30,613 nt of DNA from assembly GCA_002344965.1 (NCBI GenBank), contig DDUU01000053.1, positions 1-30,613 on the forward strand, in the 5' to 3' direction. The position numbers and the translations under genes were made by a program. Positions 1-8,687 of the stretch are shown here, one piece after another; position 1 is the first letter of the stretch, and the number at the start of each line of letters is the position of its first letter. The DNA comes from Candidatus Tepidiaquacellales bacterium UBA2330 (lineage in GTDB: Bacteria > Bacteroidota > Ignavibacteria > Tepidaquicellales > Tepidaquicellaceae). The notes below the pieces were generated by a model. The model worked only from the letters and a program-made list of their open reading frames with translations. It was not told where the DNA came from and did no database searches.

Positions 1-1
1 A

Positions 2-535
2 GTAACAAGTCCGGGAACTGCAGGTAATATCAACTCACTCGAAGGAAACGGAACAGACTGGTGGGCAACAAGAACAGGCAACACCGTTTTCAGATCAACA
101 GACGGCGCAGCAACCTGGTCTACAGCATACACACTAACCGGCGCAGCATTCAATGATATGGATTTCGCAGTAGTCGGCGGATGTCCGGTCGGCTGGGCTG
201 TTAGTTCAGCAGGTTTAATTGCGAAGATGAGTAACCTAGTCAATGTCATAGGCACAAGCAGTGAAATACCATCTTCATTCAGCTTAATGCAAAATTATCC
301 AAATCCATTTAACCCGGAAACAAACATAAACTTCTCAATTCCTAAATCAGGATTAGTAACACTGAAAATTTATGACATCTCCGGAAAAGAAGTTGCAACT
401 CTTGTAAATGAATTGAAGAATGCAGGAAGTTATGTAGTAGGATTTAACGCTGCAAACTTACCAAGCGGAGCTTACTTCTACAGAATGCAAACGGAAGGTT
501 TTGCTGAGACAAAGAAAATGATGCTTATTAAATAG
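2..535 (+). CDS. Secreted Asp-box/BNR-type protein with T9SS C-terminal sorting domain (5' end outside window)
   Basis: The reading frame is open from base 2, so this is the C-terminal part of a longer protein; the ATG at 158 lies inside a continuing domain and is not the start. The first residues contain an Asp-box (STDGAATW), typical of BNR/sialidase-like and Ycf48-like beta-propellers, next to a Trp-rich segment. The last ~85 residues form a T9SS type A sorting domain: NYPNPFNPET, then KIYDISGKEV, then LPSGAYFYRMQ, ending in KKMMLIK. In known T9SS bacteria such domains direct export across the outer membrane and are often cleaved. The substrate or ligand cannot be told from this fragment. 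A strong terminator follows. Confidence 0.85.
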   Translation, partial: VTSPGTAGNINSLEGNGTDWWATRTGNTVFRSTDGAATWSTAYTLTGAAFNDMDFAVVGGCPVGWAVSSAGLIAKMSNLVNVIGTSSEIPSSFSLMQNYPNPFNPETNINFSIPKSGLVTLKIYDISGKEVATLVNELKNAGSYVVGFNAANLPSGAYFYRMQTEGFAETKKMMLIK

Positions 536-537
536 TT

Positions 538-573
538 AGCAGTTAACAGTTAGTAGTTAATAAATTAACTGCT
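538..573. repeat. Short inverted repeat just after the first gene's stop codon
   Basis: AGCAGTTAA at 538-546 is perfectly complementary to TTAACTGCT at 565-573, and the loop contains further GTTA/AGTTA copies. It sits between the stop codon and the GC-rich terminator at 597. It may be part of the 3' UTR fold or a small intergenic repeat; no function is assigned. Confidence 0.45.
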
Positions 574-596
574 GATTATTATTTATATTTCACATT

Positions 597-626
597 ACCC
601 GCATTTTTATAAGTGCGGGTTTTTTT
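597..626 (+). terminator. Rho-independent terminator after the first T9SS gene
   Basis: ACCCGCATTT (597-606) pairs with AAGTGCGGGT (611-620) through a 4-nt loop with one G-T pair, and the stem runs directly into seven T residues. This is a canonical intrinsic terminator, placed about 60 bases after the stop codon at 535 and well upstream of pgk. Confidence 0.88.
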
Positions 627-775
627 ATTCTTTTCTTAAAAAAAAATCACAGCCCGGATTATTTTTCAGAAAGCAATTTTTTGTTTTTTAAAAAATACTG
701 TAAAAGTATATTCATAAGAAATAATCATTTAGCTATTTTTACAAATAACGAATCTCAATCTAATAAAAAAATATA

Positions 776-1999
776 ATGTCCTCAAACAAACTTACACTGC
801 AAGACCTGATAGATAAAAATGAAATTAAGTATAAAAGAGTTTTAGTCAGAGTTGATTTTAATGTCCCGATTGATGAAAACGGAATCATCACTGATGATAA
901 CAGAATCCTTCAGTCGCTGCCGACTATTAAGGCGATAATTAAAAACGGAGGCAAATGCATTCTGATGAGTCACCTCGGGAGACCGAAAGGAGAAAAGAAT
1001 CCGAAATATACACTATCAGCGATCGCCGGATATTTATCCAACGTATTAAATTTTCCGGTGTTATTTTCTGATGACTGTATAAGTGAAAACAACTCTGAAG
1101 TCATTGATGAAATGAGGGGAGGTGATGTGCTTCTGTTAGAGAATTTAAGATATTATAAAGAGGAAGAGAAAAATGATCCCGGCTTTGCCGAGAAGCTGGC
1201 GGCTTACGGAGAGATTTACATTAACGACGCATTCGGCACAGCTCACAGAGCGCACGCTTCCACTGAAGGTGTTACGCATTTCATTAAAACTTGCGCTGCC
1301 GGATATCTGATGGAAAAGGAGCTTAAATATTTATCCAGTGCGATAAGCAATCCTGCAAGACCATTATGCGCAATACTCGGCGGCTCCAAGATATCCGGAA
1401 AGATCGATGTGCTCGAAAATCTTCTCGGCTCTGCGGATACAATTCTGATTGGCGGCGGAATGATGTTTACATTTTATAAAGCGATGGGTTACAATATCGG
1501 TAAATCAATACTCGAAGAAGACAGAGTCGGACTTGCAAAGGAAATTATTGAAAAGGCGAATGATTCAAAAACAAAACTATTACTGCCGGCAGATGTGCTG
1601 ATGGCGGAAAAGTTTGAACAGGGTTCAAAGACTGTAACTGTGAAAGCCGACGGAATTACTTCAGAGTACAATAACTGGACGGGAGTTGATATCGGACCGG
1701 AGACTATAAAAATTTATTCCGGTGAAATTTTGAAATCAAAAACCATTGTATGGAACGGTCCGATGGGAGTATTTGAGATTGATGATTTTGCAAACGGAAC
1801 AATGCAGATTGCGAAAGCTCTGGCTGATGCAACGGCGAAGGGAGCTGTTTCAATTATAGGCGGAGGTGACTCGGCAAGCGCAGTTGCAAAAGCTGGTCTT
1901 GAAAAAAAGATCTCTCACGTATCCACCGGCGGCGGCGCTTCTCTTGAATTTCTCGAAGGGAAAAAACTTCCCGGCGTGGAAGCGCTTTCGGAAAAATAA
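776..1999 (+). CDS. pgk: Phosphoglycerate kinase
   Basis: Cytosolic glycolytic enzyme that moves a phosphate between 1,3-bisphosphoglycerate and ADP. The 407 residues are about the normal family length. Family signatures are present in order: RVDFNVP (25-31), SHLGRPKG (65-72), GGSKISGKIDVL (202-213), WNGPMGVFE (326-334), GGGDS (362-366) and STGGGASLEFLEGKKLPG (383-400). The ATG at 776 puts RVDFN at the usual distance from the N terminus. The upstream 150 bases are AT-rich and follow a strong terminator, so a promoter should lie there, but I cannot place it. The next gene begins 11 bases after the stop, so the two are probably co-transcribed. Confidence 0.97.
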   Translation: MSSNKLTLQDLIDKNEIKYKRVLVRVDFNVPIDENGIITDDNRILQSLPTIKAIIKNGGKCILMSHLGRPKGEKNPKYTLSAIAGYLSNVLNFPVLFSDDCISENNSEVIDEMRGGDVLLLENLRYYKEEEKNDPGFAEKLAAYGEIYINDAFGTAHRAHASTEGVTHFIKTCAAGYLMEKELKYLSSAISNPARPLCAILGGSKISGKIDVLENLLGSADTILIGGGMMFTFYKAMGYNIGKSILEEDRVGLAKEIIEKANDSKTKLLLPADVLMAEKFEQGSKTVTVKADGITSEYNNWTGVDIGPETIKIYSGEILKSKTIVWNGPMGVFEIDDFANGTMQIAKALADATAKGAVSIIGGGDSASAVAKAGLEKKISHVSTGGGASLEFLEGKKLPGVEALSEK

Positions 2000-2010
2000 A
2001 AAAATTTACT

Positions 2011-2565
2011 ATGGGAAAAAGAATAGCTAAAATTCCTTCCTGGCTCTGGATAATAATTTTCATTGCGGGAATAGTGTTATTCATCGTCGGGATACAAATA
2101 TCAATTTACGGTATTGCAACCATTGAAGGAATCGGAACATTCATAATGTTAACAGCAGGCATACTTATCAGCGGGGTATTTACATCTAAAAATCAGCCGA
2201 TGAAAAGTAATATAGTAATTGCATTATTCATCTCATTTTATGCTCTGATGGGAGCTTCTATTGACCAGTCCGGTAATTACATTTTTAATAAACCCGTCGA
2301 ATACTTATGCTGCCCGGGAGATTCAAAGCTTGCAAGGAATATGATCATCAGAGATCCTCTGCCTGAAAGGAGAGACTTCGTTCAGGACTTCAGCTGCGTT
2401 GATGAAAATTTAAACAGAGTTGAGGAAATAAATTTATTAGCGGTGTTTGGAATAAGATTCGGCGAATATGTTTTAATCGGATATTTACTTTTATGGATCA
2501 GAAGATTCAGATATAAATATTTTATTGAGAAAAAATTTCAGAAACAACCGGGGACCGATACTTAA
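2011..2565 (+). CDS. Small membrane protein of unknown function, four predicted helices
   Basis: I do not recognise a family. The 184-aa product shows four hydrophobic segments at roughly 12-33, 39-56, 66-84 and 143-162. Basic residues at the N terminus, after the second helix (TSKNQPMK) and after the fourth (RRFRYKY) suggest both ends face the cytoplasm. That would put the loop at 85-141, with Cys100, Cys101 and Cys129, outside the cytoplasmic membrane (inference). The ATG lies 11 bases after the pgk stop, suggesting an operon. The gene converges on the lpxC-fabZ end of the large minus-strand cluster. Composition resembles that of its neighbours. The coding call is supported by length, coherent hydropathy and spacing; the function is open. 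Confidence 0.7.
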   Translation: MGKRIAKIPSWLWIIIFIAGIVLFIVGIQISIYGIATIEGIGTFIMLTAGILISGVFTSKNQPMKSNIVIALFISFYALMGASIDQSGNYIFNKPVEYLCCPGDSKLARNMIIRDPLPERRDFVQDFSCVDENLNRVEEINLLAVFGIRFGEYVLIGYLLLWIRRFRYKYFIEKKFQKQPGTDT

Positions 2566-2602
2566 AAATAAAAAGCGTATGGAACATAAAGAGTTCGTTC
2601 CA
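2566..2602 (-). terminator. Possible terminator of the ddl-lpxC envelope cluster
   Basis: Read on the minus strand, TGGAAC and GTTCCA (2580-2602) form a 6-bp stem with an 11-nt loop, followed by two runs of five T separated by one A (complement of about 2566-2576). It lies ~70 bases past the lpxC-fabZ stop, between convergent genes. The stem is short, so confidence is moderate. Confidence 0.42.
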
Positions 2603-2673
2603 AATAGGCAGATTTGTAACGGAAAAAAACGAGGATTTAAAATTTTTTGAAATTCGTAATTCCTAACTTGAAA

Positions 2674-4080
2674 TTATTTATCAACAACCGCTGCCATAAA
2701 CTCTCCTTCACATGCAAGTTCGCCGCCGATATAATTCTTATATGCTTTACCTGCAATTTTACAAATGCCGCTTTTGAATGAAAGCAGATACATTTCAAAT
2801 ACAAGCTGATCACCCGGAGTTACTGGTTTTCTGAATTTCACTTTTTCAATTGAAGCGAAATAAGCCATTTTATTCTGAGGTTCATCAAGAGAATTTAACA
2901 GAAGAATGAAACCGCACTGAGCCATTGCTTCCACTATCAGCACACCGGGCATAACTCTTCTGTTTGGGAAATGTCCGTTGAAAAACGGCTCGTTGTAAGT
3001 TACGTTTTTTATACCGACTATTCTCTTATTTACTTCAATATCAATAATTCTGTCAACCATAAGGAAAGGATATCTGTGAGGCATGATCTCTAAAATTGCT
3101 TCAATGTCAAATATACAGTTCTCTGATTTCAGCACCTGAAATTTCTTCTCTATCTTTTTCTGCAGGTAGAGCTTTCTCAGCATTTTGGTAAATTCAACAT
3201 TGGATTTATGTCCCGGTCTTGCAGCAAGTATCTGTCCTTTAACAGGCGCGCCGATAAGCGCAAGATCGCCTATGAGATCAAGCAGCTTGTGCCGGGCGGG
3301 TTCATTGCGGAATCTCAGCTCGCGATTGTTCAGTATTCCGTTCGAACCGAGAATAATGCTTTCTTCAATGCCGATCTTTTTTTTCAGACTTTCCAGCTCG
3401 CTGTCTGATGCGTCTTTGTCAACAATGACAATTGCATTATTAAGATCTCCTCCTTTTATCAGATTTTGCTCCTGCAGATATTCGATCTCGCTCAAAAAGC
3501 AAAATGTCCTTGACGGAGCGAACTCTTTTTCAAATTCTTTCTGAAGATTAAAAAGTCCAGTGTGCTGCACTCCGAGAGCGGGATTGTTATAATCTATCAT
3601 CACGGAAATTCTGAAATCATCTTTTAAAGGAAGTGCTACAATGTCAACATTTGTTTTATCGTCGTGATAATGAACGGTGTCTTCAATGACAAGATAATCC
3701 CTCTTTGCTTCCTGTTCTGTTATATCTGCTTTCTTCAGAGTTTCCACATAATCCTTTGCGCTGCCGTCCATTATAGGCGGTTCATTCGAATCAAGCTCAA
3801 TAATTATGTTATCAATTTCACAGCCCATAATACTTGCAAGGACATGCTCGACTGTATGCACCTCCGCTCCGTCTTTAGCAATGGTTGTTCCGCGGGAAAT
3901 ATCGATAACGTGATCAATATCAGCAGGAATTTCAGGAGAGCCGGGGAGATCAATTCTTTTGAATTTAACGCCGTAATTTTCGGGAGCAGGTTTGAATGTC
4001 ATGTTGGATTTATTTCCTGTATGAAGTCCGACTCCTGACATTGTGATCTGATTTTTTATGGTACGCTGTTTTTCTAACAT
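2674..4080 (-). CDS. lpxC-fabZ: Bifunctional UDP-3-O-acyl-GlcNAc deacetylase / 3-hydroxyacyl-ACP dehydratase
   Basis: One protein carries two cytosolic enzymes: LpxC, the committed zinc deacetylase of lipid A synthesis, and FabZ, the fatty-acid dehydratase that uses the same 3-hydroxyacyl-ACP pool. Such fusions are usual in Bacteroidota and relatives. Numbering from the ATG at 4080 (468 aa), the LpxC part has HTVEH (75-79), MDGS, and ARHKLLDLIGD with candidate zinc ligands His264 and Asp268, plus GHKSN with catalytic-type His291. The FabZ part starts near 320 and has MPHRYPFLMVDR, then FFNGHFP (His370) and MPGVLIVEAMAQ (Glu384). An in-frame ATG at 4140 would overlap lpxD by 50 bases and add 20 non-conserved residues. 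The 4080 start, 10 bases after the lpxD stop and with MLEKQRTIKN as the expected N terminus, is preferred. Confidence 0.96.
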   Translation of the reverse strand: MLEKQRTIKNQITMSGVGLHTGNKSNMTFKPAPENYGVKFKRIDLPGSPEIPADIDHVIDISRGTTIAKDGAEVHTVEHVLASIMGCEIDNIIIELDSNEPPIMDGSAKDYVETLKKADITEQEAKRDYLVIEDTVHYHDDKTNVDIVALPLKDDFRISVMIDYNNPALGVQHTGLFNLQKEFEKEFAPSRTFCFLSEIEYLQEQNLIKGGDLNNAIVIVDKDASDSELESLKKKIGIEESIILGSNGILNNRELRFRNEPARHKLLDLIGDLALIGAPVKGQILAARPGHKSNVEFTKMLRKLYLQKKIEKKFQVLKSENCIFDIEAILEIMPHRYPFLMVDRIIDIEVNKRIVGIKNVTYNEPFFNGHFPNRRVMPGVLIVEAMAQCGFILLLNSLDEPQNKMAYFASIEKVKFRKPVTPGDQLVFEMYLLSFKSGICKIAGKAYKNYIGGELACEGEFMAAVVDK

Positions 4081-4090
4081 AGTATAAAGA

Positions 4091-5107
4091 TTAGTTTCCG
4101 GATGATTCCAGTTTCTTAATTCTTTCTTCGAGCTTATCAAGATTTTTAATGCGTGCTTCGATTTTCAGATCTTCGCGGTAAGGTCTTACTCTGTAACCGG
4201 TATAAATTCCCGGTTCGGTTATGGATTTTGAAACACCGACTGCTGCTCCTATCACTACATCATCACAAATTTCCAGATGTCCGACTATACCGGATTGTCC
4301 GCCTATCATACATCTTTTTCCGATCCTGGTGGAACCTGCGATCCCAACCTGCGCCGCTATAACAGTATTCTCGCCGATCACTACATTGTGCGCGATCTGA
4401 ATCTGATTATCGAGCTTGACGCCTTTGCAGATCCTTGTCTCGCCGATAGTTGCTCTGTCTATTGATGTGTTCGAACCAATCTCTGCGTCGCTTTCGATCA
4501 CTACATTGCCTGTCTGGGGAATTTTTTTATAAGATGAGTCTTTTTGTTTTGCGAATCCGAATCCGTCTGATCCTATGACAGCTCCGGAATGAATAATTAC
4601 ATTATCTCCGATTTCAGTATCCCTGTATATAGTTACATTGGGATAAATTCTGCAGTTTTTTCCTATGATGCTGTTTATTCCTATATAAACATTTGGAAAA
4701 ATTTTTGTATCATCGCCGATCTTACATCCTTTCTCAATCACTGCATTACTGCCGGTGTAAACATTTTTACCTATCACAGCGCTTTGGTCGATAACGCTGT
4801 TTTCGGAAATGCCTGTCAGCGATTCATTTTCATTGACTTCGAAAACTTCAAGTAATTTTAAAAAAGAATTGTAAGGATCATTAACTCTTATGACAGAAGA
4901 TACTTTATTACCTTTAATAATAAAGTCTTCATTAACAATTACGCAGCCGGCTTTTGTCGTCTCAAAAAACTTTTCGTATTTGGGATTTGAAATAAACGTG
5001 ATTTCATTTCCATTTGCCGTTTCAATCTTTCCAATTCCGGTAATTATCAGATCTGCATTTCCTTCAACCTTTCCTTCTATAATATCTGCGATCTCGCTGA
5101 GCTTCAT
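4091..5107 (-). CDS. lpxD: UDP-3-O-(3-hydroxyacyl)glucosamine N-acyltransferase
   Basis: Third enzyme of lipid A synthesis; it N-acylates the product of LpxC using 3-hydroxyacyl-ACP in the cytoplasm. The 338-aa protein has the LpxD N-terminal uridine-binding domain (1-100), then a long left-handed beta-helix of hexapeptide repeats ([IV]G-x(4) pattern, ~104-300), then a charged helical tail (310-338). The catalytic-type His240 lies in NQIQIAHNVVIG, matching His239 of the E. coli enzyme. The start ATG directly abuts the stop of the preceding skp gene (TAAATG on the minus strand), which indicates translational coupling. The stop lies 10 bases before lpxC-fabZ, so two consecutive lipid A genes are paired. 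Confidence 0.96.
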   Translation of the reverse strand: MKLSEIADIIEGKVEGNADLIITGIGKIETANGNEITFISNPKYEKFFETTKAGCVIVNEDFIIKGNKVSSVIRVNDPYNSFLKLLEVFEVNENESLTGISENSVIDQSAVIGKNVYTGSNAVIEKGCKIGDDTKIFPNVYIGINSIIGKNCRIYPNVTIYRDTEIGDNVIIHSGAVIGSDGFGFAKQKDSSYKKIPQTGNVVIESDAEIGSNTSIDRATIGETRICKGVKLDNQIQIAHNVVIGENTVIAAQVGIAGSTRIGKRCMIGGQSGIVGHLEICDDVVIGAAVGVSKSITEPGIYTGYRVRPYREDLKIEARIKNLDKLEERIKKLESSGN

Positions 5108-5641
5108 TTATTTACCTTCTATTTCGTTAAGAACTTTCAAAGTCAAATCATAATTTTCATTTACATAAAGCAGAAGTATTTCACTGCTTCTGTCAAACAC
5201 ATAATCAAAACCGCCGTCTTTTGCTACAACTTCTATAGCTTTAAAAATTCTGTCCTGAACAGGTTTCATAAATTCAGTCTGTTTCAGAAAATACTCTCCG
5301 CCTTCTCCGAACTTCTGAATTTTAAAATTACTGACCTTTCCTTCGAGTTCTGCAATCTGAGTTTCCGTACTTTGCTTAAGCTGATCAGTAAGAATAAGTT
5401 TCTTTTTTTCAAAATCCGCTTTTACAACTTTAAGACTGTCCTGAAGCTGATTAAGCTCAGATTGCCATTCTGTAACAAGATTATCGAGACGCTGCTGAGC
5501 GTCTCTTGACTCCTGCATTGATTCAACAATTCTCTTAGAATCTATATATCCCACTTTTGTCTGGGCGAATATCCCGCCGGACATAATCAGTAAAAATGAC
5601 AGAGCAGTAATTCCGGATGAAATGAATTTCATTATTTTCAT
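5108..5641 (-). CDS. skp: Skp/OmpH-family periplasmic chaperone (second copy)
   Basis: Periplasmic holdase that in the known family protects unfolded outer-membrane proteins on the way to BamA. The 177-aa product has a signal peptide (MKIMKFISSGITALSFLLIM..., cleavage probably after FAQ near 27). Mature-protein hallmarks are KVGYIDSKRIVESMQE, a long charged coiled coil (~45-110) and the distal strand region VAKDGGFDYVFDRS. It is the distal copy of two tandem paralogues and abuts lpxD. A second in-frame ATG three codons downstream could also be used. The two copies are clearly diverged from each other. Confidence 0.9.
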   Translation of the reverse strand: MKIMKFISSGITALSFLLIMSGGIFAQTKVGYIDSKRIVESMQESRDAQQRLDNLVTEWQSELNQLQDSLKVVKADFEKKKLILTDQLKQSTETQIAELEGKVSNFKIQKFGEGGEYFLKQTEFMKPVQDRIFKAIEVVAKDGGFDYVFDRSSEILLLYVNENYDLTLKVLNEIEGK

Positions 5642-5703
5642 AAACGCATTTTTAAAAAATAAATCAGGATGAAAGCAAAAAGCTTTTCACCATTTAAAAT
5701 AAA

Positions 5704-6270
5704 TTATTTCAGCTTATCAAGGACTTTGAAAGTGATGTCAAATTCCTTATCGCCGTAAAGCAAAGTTCCGTCAGCTTTATCAAATACAAAATTTATTTTA
5801 AGCGATTTGGATACATCTTCAATTGTTTTTGTGATTTTTTCCTTAACAGGTTTGAATAATTCCGCCTGTCTCTGTATCAGCGCGTTTTGAACATTCTGTT
5901 TGTAATTTTCCATTGATTCGCTCATCATCTGGAGTTCGTTCTGAAGTCCGGAAATTTCCTCATTCAGAGCTTTGAGATCCGTTTCGGAAGAAACGCTGCC
6001 CGACTCAACGCTTTTCTGCGCGTCTTCGTATCTTGTTTTGAAAGTTTCAGCTTTGGATTTCAGTTCATTTTCTTTTGCCTGAACTGTGTCAAGATATAAT
6101 TTCTGCAGACCTTCAAGTTCTTTCTGAACGCTCTGAGCTTCCGGTAATTGCTTCAATATTACTTCACTGTCCACATATCCTATCTTTACCTGCGCCGACG
6201 CATCTCCGGAAATTAAAAATCCGATCGCGGAAAAAATAAATATAAATATTTTTAAGTTACTGGTTTTCAA
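5704..6270 (-). CDS. skp: Skp/OmpH-family periplasmic chaperone (first copy), TTG start
   Basis: Paralogue of the following gene, 188 aa. It has a signal peptide ending near ASAQ (27), then VKIGYVDSEVILKQLPEAQ, a coiled-coil tentacle region (~45-130) and the closing strand segment SLKINFVFDKADGTLLYGD. The start is TTG at 6270, not ATG. It is set by a good Shine-Dalgarno 7 bases upstream and by the signal peptide beginning right there. Two adjacent skp genes after bamA is a known arrangement in Bacteroidota. The gap of ~62 bases to the next skp is AT-rich with no clear signal. Confidence 0.91.
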   Translation of the reverse strand: MKTSNLKIFIFIFSAIGFLISGDASAQVKIGYVDSEVILKQLPEAQSVQKELEGLQKLYLDTVQAKENELKSKAETFKTRYEDAQKSVESGSVSSETDLKALNEEISGLQNELQMMSESMENYKQNVQNALIQRQAELFKPVKEKITKTIEDVSKSLKINFVFDKADGTLLYGDKEFDITFKVLDKLK

Positions 6271-6277
6271 AGAATAT

Positions 6278-6283
6278 CTCCTT
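6278..6283 (-). promoter_or_regulatory. Strong Shine-Dalgarno that fixes the TTG start of the first skp gene
   Basis: Minus-strand AAGGAG lies 7 bases before the TTG at 6270. Most genes in this window lack so clear a ribosome binding site, so it decides the start and implies efficient translation despite the TTG codon. Confidence 0.75.
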
Positions 6284-6322
6284 TTTATTTGTTTTATTTA
6301 AATTAAGTTTTTGTTATTGAAA

Positions 6323-8680
6323 TTAAAATCCTCTTCCGAACTGAAAATGGAAAAGCCATTTCGGATCCTGACCGTCCACAGCTTTTCTGTCAAACCCGTA
6401 TCCGAAATCAAATCCTACAAGTCCGACTGCGGGTAGTATAAGTCTGGTTCCAATCCCTACAGATTTTCTCAGATCAAAAGGATCCGTTTTATTTATATCT
6501 GCCCAGACATTTCCGGCTTCTGCAAATATCAAAGCGAATATCGGCAGCGGATCCAGGGATAATGAATATCTAAGCTCAAGTCCGTATTTAGCAGTTACTC
6601 TTCCGCCGATCGGATTTCCGACAGAATTCTGCGGTCCTACTGATCTGTCATCATAACCTCTTAAAGGTATTGTATTATAAGTGAGTCCGTTTCCTCCCAT
6701 ATAAAAAGTCTCATTCGGCGGCAGATATTTATCTTTCGCAAATGAATTTATAAAGGAGAACTGAAAATTTGAAAATAAAACTAATTTTCTGTTTATTGAT
6801 AAAGGCGTATATGCTTCGACTACAAAAATATTTTTTATAAACTCAACTGTGCCGGGCAGAAAAGGTCCGCCGGATAATTCAGTTGAATTGGAAACTTTAG
6901 TACCTGTAGTAGGGAAGACTGGTTCAAATACTGAAGACCTGGAAATTATCTGTCTTATGCTGAACTGATTTCTGATGCCTTCTTCATATACCTCGTCACC
7001 GTTTATGACATTAGTCCTTTGAAATTTGAATGTCCAGTCGCCTCTGAAATAATCATCAGGAAATTTGAATCTTCTTCCGACATTTACCGAAGCTCCGGTT
7101 TCTTTCTGTTCGAGATTGGAATAATTGGATCTTGTATCAAAAATATTAAATCCAAACTGTGTCGGAGTGTCATATAGCCAGGGTTCCTGAAAGCCGATGT
7201 CGAAAGTTCTGTATGTTCCTCCGGTTCCGAAAGACCAGTTGAAACTCATAAGCTGACCGGCTCCGCCTGAGAACGGCTGCGTAATGTCAAAGTTATTGAA
7301 TGTAAGTCCGAGAGCTCCTGTAACACCGAAACTTCCGCTGTATCCGATGGATGCATTGAACTGATCTGAAGATTTTTCTTCAACAATATATTTTACAGTA
7401 ACAGTGCTGTCGTTTTGAAGAGAGATATCCTGTGTGAGTTTTTCCGGATTGAAATAATTCAGAGCCGCAAGCTGCTGCATGCTTCGTTTTATATCGCTCT
7501 TTGTAAAATAATTTCCGGGTATTGTATAAAGCTCTCTTCTTAAAACTTTGTCTTTAGTTTTGTCATTTCCTTCAAATCCTATGAGACCGAATTTAAACTG
7601 ATTACCTTCGGCGATATCAATCTTAAGATCCACTTTGTTACCGTCGAGAGGAATTTCATCTATGTTTGCATTAAAAGAAAGATAGCCGTTATCTAAATAA
7701 AGTGAGCTGATGTCTGATTCCGATTCATTGCCGTAAATATTCTGCTGCAGCAGTTTTGTATTATATACGCTTCCCTTTTTTAACTGGAGTCTTGACAAAA
7801 GCTCTCTGTCATCATATATGGTGTTTCCGGTAAATTCAATATTATTAATATAATATCTTTTGCCTTCATTTACTTCCAGCACAATGTTCACATCTTTTTT
7901 AGAAGGAAGTATGTCCAGTCTTTCTGAAACAATTACGGCATCCTTAAATCCTCTTTCTCTGTAATAGTCAATTAAAAGATTTTTATCCTGTTCATATTTA
8001 GCTTTGTCAAAGCCCGCGCCGTCCCAGAATTTCCACCATACGCCTTCGGAAGTTTCTTCAAACGCTCCTTTTAGATCTGATGCCGGAATATTTTTGTTTC
8101 CCTTAATAATGATTTTGTTTACGGTGAGTTCGTTACCTTCTTTTATTCTGATTCTGATACGCGCTTCGTTATTAGCTGAGATCAGCTTATCGGTTTTAAT
8201 TTCCGCAAGTCCGAATCCTTCTTCAGCGTAATTTTTTTTAAGATTATATTCAATGTCTTTAAGTTTCTGATCGCTGATGACTTCACCCGGTACGATATTT
8301 ATCTTTTCCTTTATTTCATCATCAGAAAACTCATCATTACCCGATATCTCAATGCTTTCAACTCTCGGAAGCTCTTCCACTTCTATAATAAGATAAATGT
8401 CATTACCGAATTTTTTGTCAACATAAATTTTCACATCAGAAAAAATTCCGATATTCCAAAGTCTGGTGATTGCATCTCTTGTTTCATCGGAAGGAAGCGT
8501 TATTTCCGCTCCCTGTTTCAGACCTGAATATGATATGATGGTCCCTTTTTCATAATTACGGTTACCTTTAGTATCAATGCCTGCTATTTTGTAAGTAACA
8601 GGTCCTAATTCCTGAGAATAAATTTCCGCCGAAAAGGATAATATTATAAAAATTATTACTGAATATATTTTTAGAGACAT
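6323..8680 (-). CDS. bamA: BamA/Omp85 outer-membrane protein assembly factor
   Basis: Central beta-barrel of the BAM machinery that folds proteins into the outer membrane. The 785 residues fit the family. There is a signal peptide (1-22, ending ...EIYSQ) and about five POTRA repeats from ~28 to ~445, each with the GN/GNxxxxD pattern (for example EISGNDEFSDDEI, IIKGNKNIPASDL, EFTGNTIYDDREL). A 16-strand barrel follows from ~450, with an LRGY version of the conserved (V/L)RG(F/Y) lid motif in PLRGYDDRSVG. The protein ends in aromatic Phe (FQFGRGF), the classical barrel C-signal. It begins 7 bases after the uppS stop. uppS-bamA-skp-skp is a recurrent gene order in Bacteroidota. Confidence 0.97.
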   Translation of the reverse strand: MSLKIYSVIIFIILSFSAEIYSQELGPVTYKIAGIDTKGNRNYEKGTIISYSGLKQGAEITLPSDETRDAITRLWNIGIFSDVKIYVDKKFGNDIYLIIEVEELPRVESIEISGNDEFSDDEIKEKINIVPGEVISDQKLKDIEYNLKKNYAEEGFGLAEIKTDKLISANNEARIRIRIKEGNELTVNKIIIKGNKNIPASDLKGAFEETSEGVWWKFWDGAGFDKAKYEQDKNLLIDYYRERGFKDAVIVSERLDILPSKKDVNIVLEVNEGKRYYINNIEFTGNTIYDDRELLSRLQLKKGSVYNTKLLQQNIYGNESESDISSLYLDNGYLSFNANIDEIPLDGNKVDLKIDIAEGNQFKFGLIGFEGNDKTKDKVLRRELYTIPGNYFTKSDIKRSMQQLAALNYFNPEKLTQDISLQNDSTVTVKYIVEEKSSDQFNASIGYSGSFGVTGALGLTFNNFDITQPFSGGAGQLMSFNWSFGTGGTYRTFDIGFQEPWLYDTPTQFGFNIFDTRSNYSNLEQKETGASVNVGRRFKFPDDYFRGDWTFKFQRTNVINGDEVYEEGIRNQFSIRQIISRSSVFEPVFPTTGTKVSNSTELSGGPFLPGTVEFIKNIFVVEAYTPLSINRKLVLFSNFQFSFINSFAKDKYLPPNETFYMGGNGLTYNTIPLRGYDDRSVGPQNSVGNPIGGRVTAKYGLELRYSLSLDPLPIFALIFAEAGNVWADINKTDPFDLRKSVGIGTRLILPAVGLVGFDFGYGFDRKAVDGQDPKWLFHFQFGRGF

Positions 8681-8687
8681 TGGTTTT

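Noticed and set aside
4081..4140. Upstream ATG extending lpxC-fabZ by 20 residues
   Set aside because: It would overlap the end of lpxD by 50 bases, and the added residues are not family-like; the ATG at 4080 gives the expected N terminus.
3185..5153. Several + strand frames of 60-120 codons opposite lpxC-fabZ and lpxD
   Set aside because: They are antisense shadows of strongly conserved genes and show no coherent protein features.
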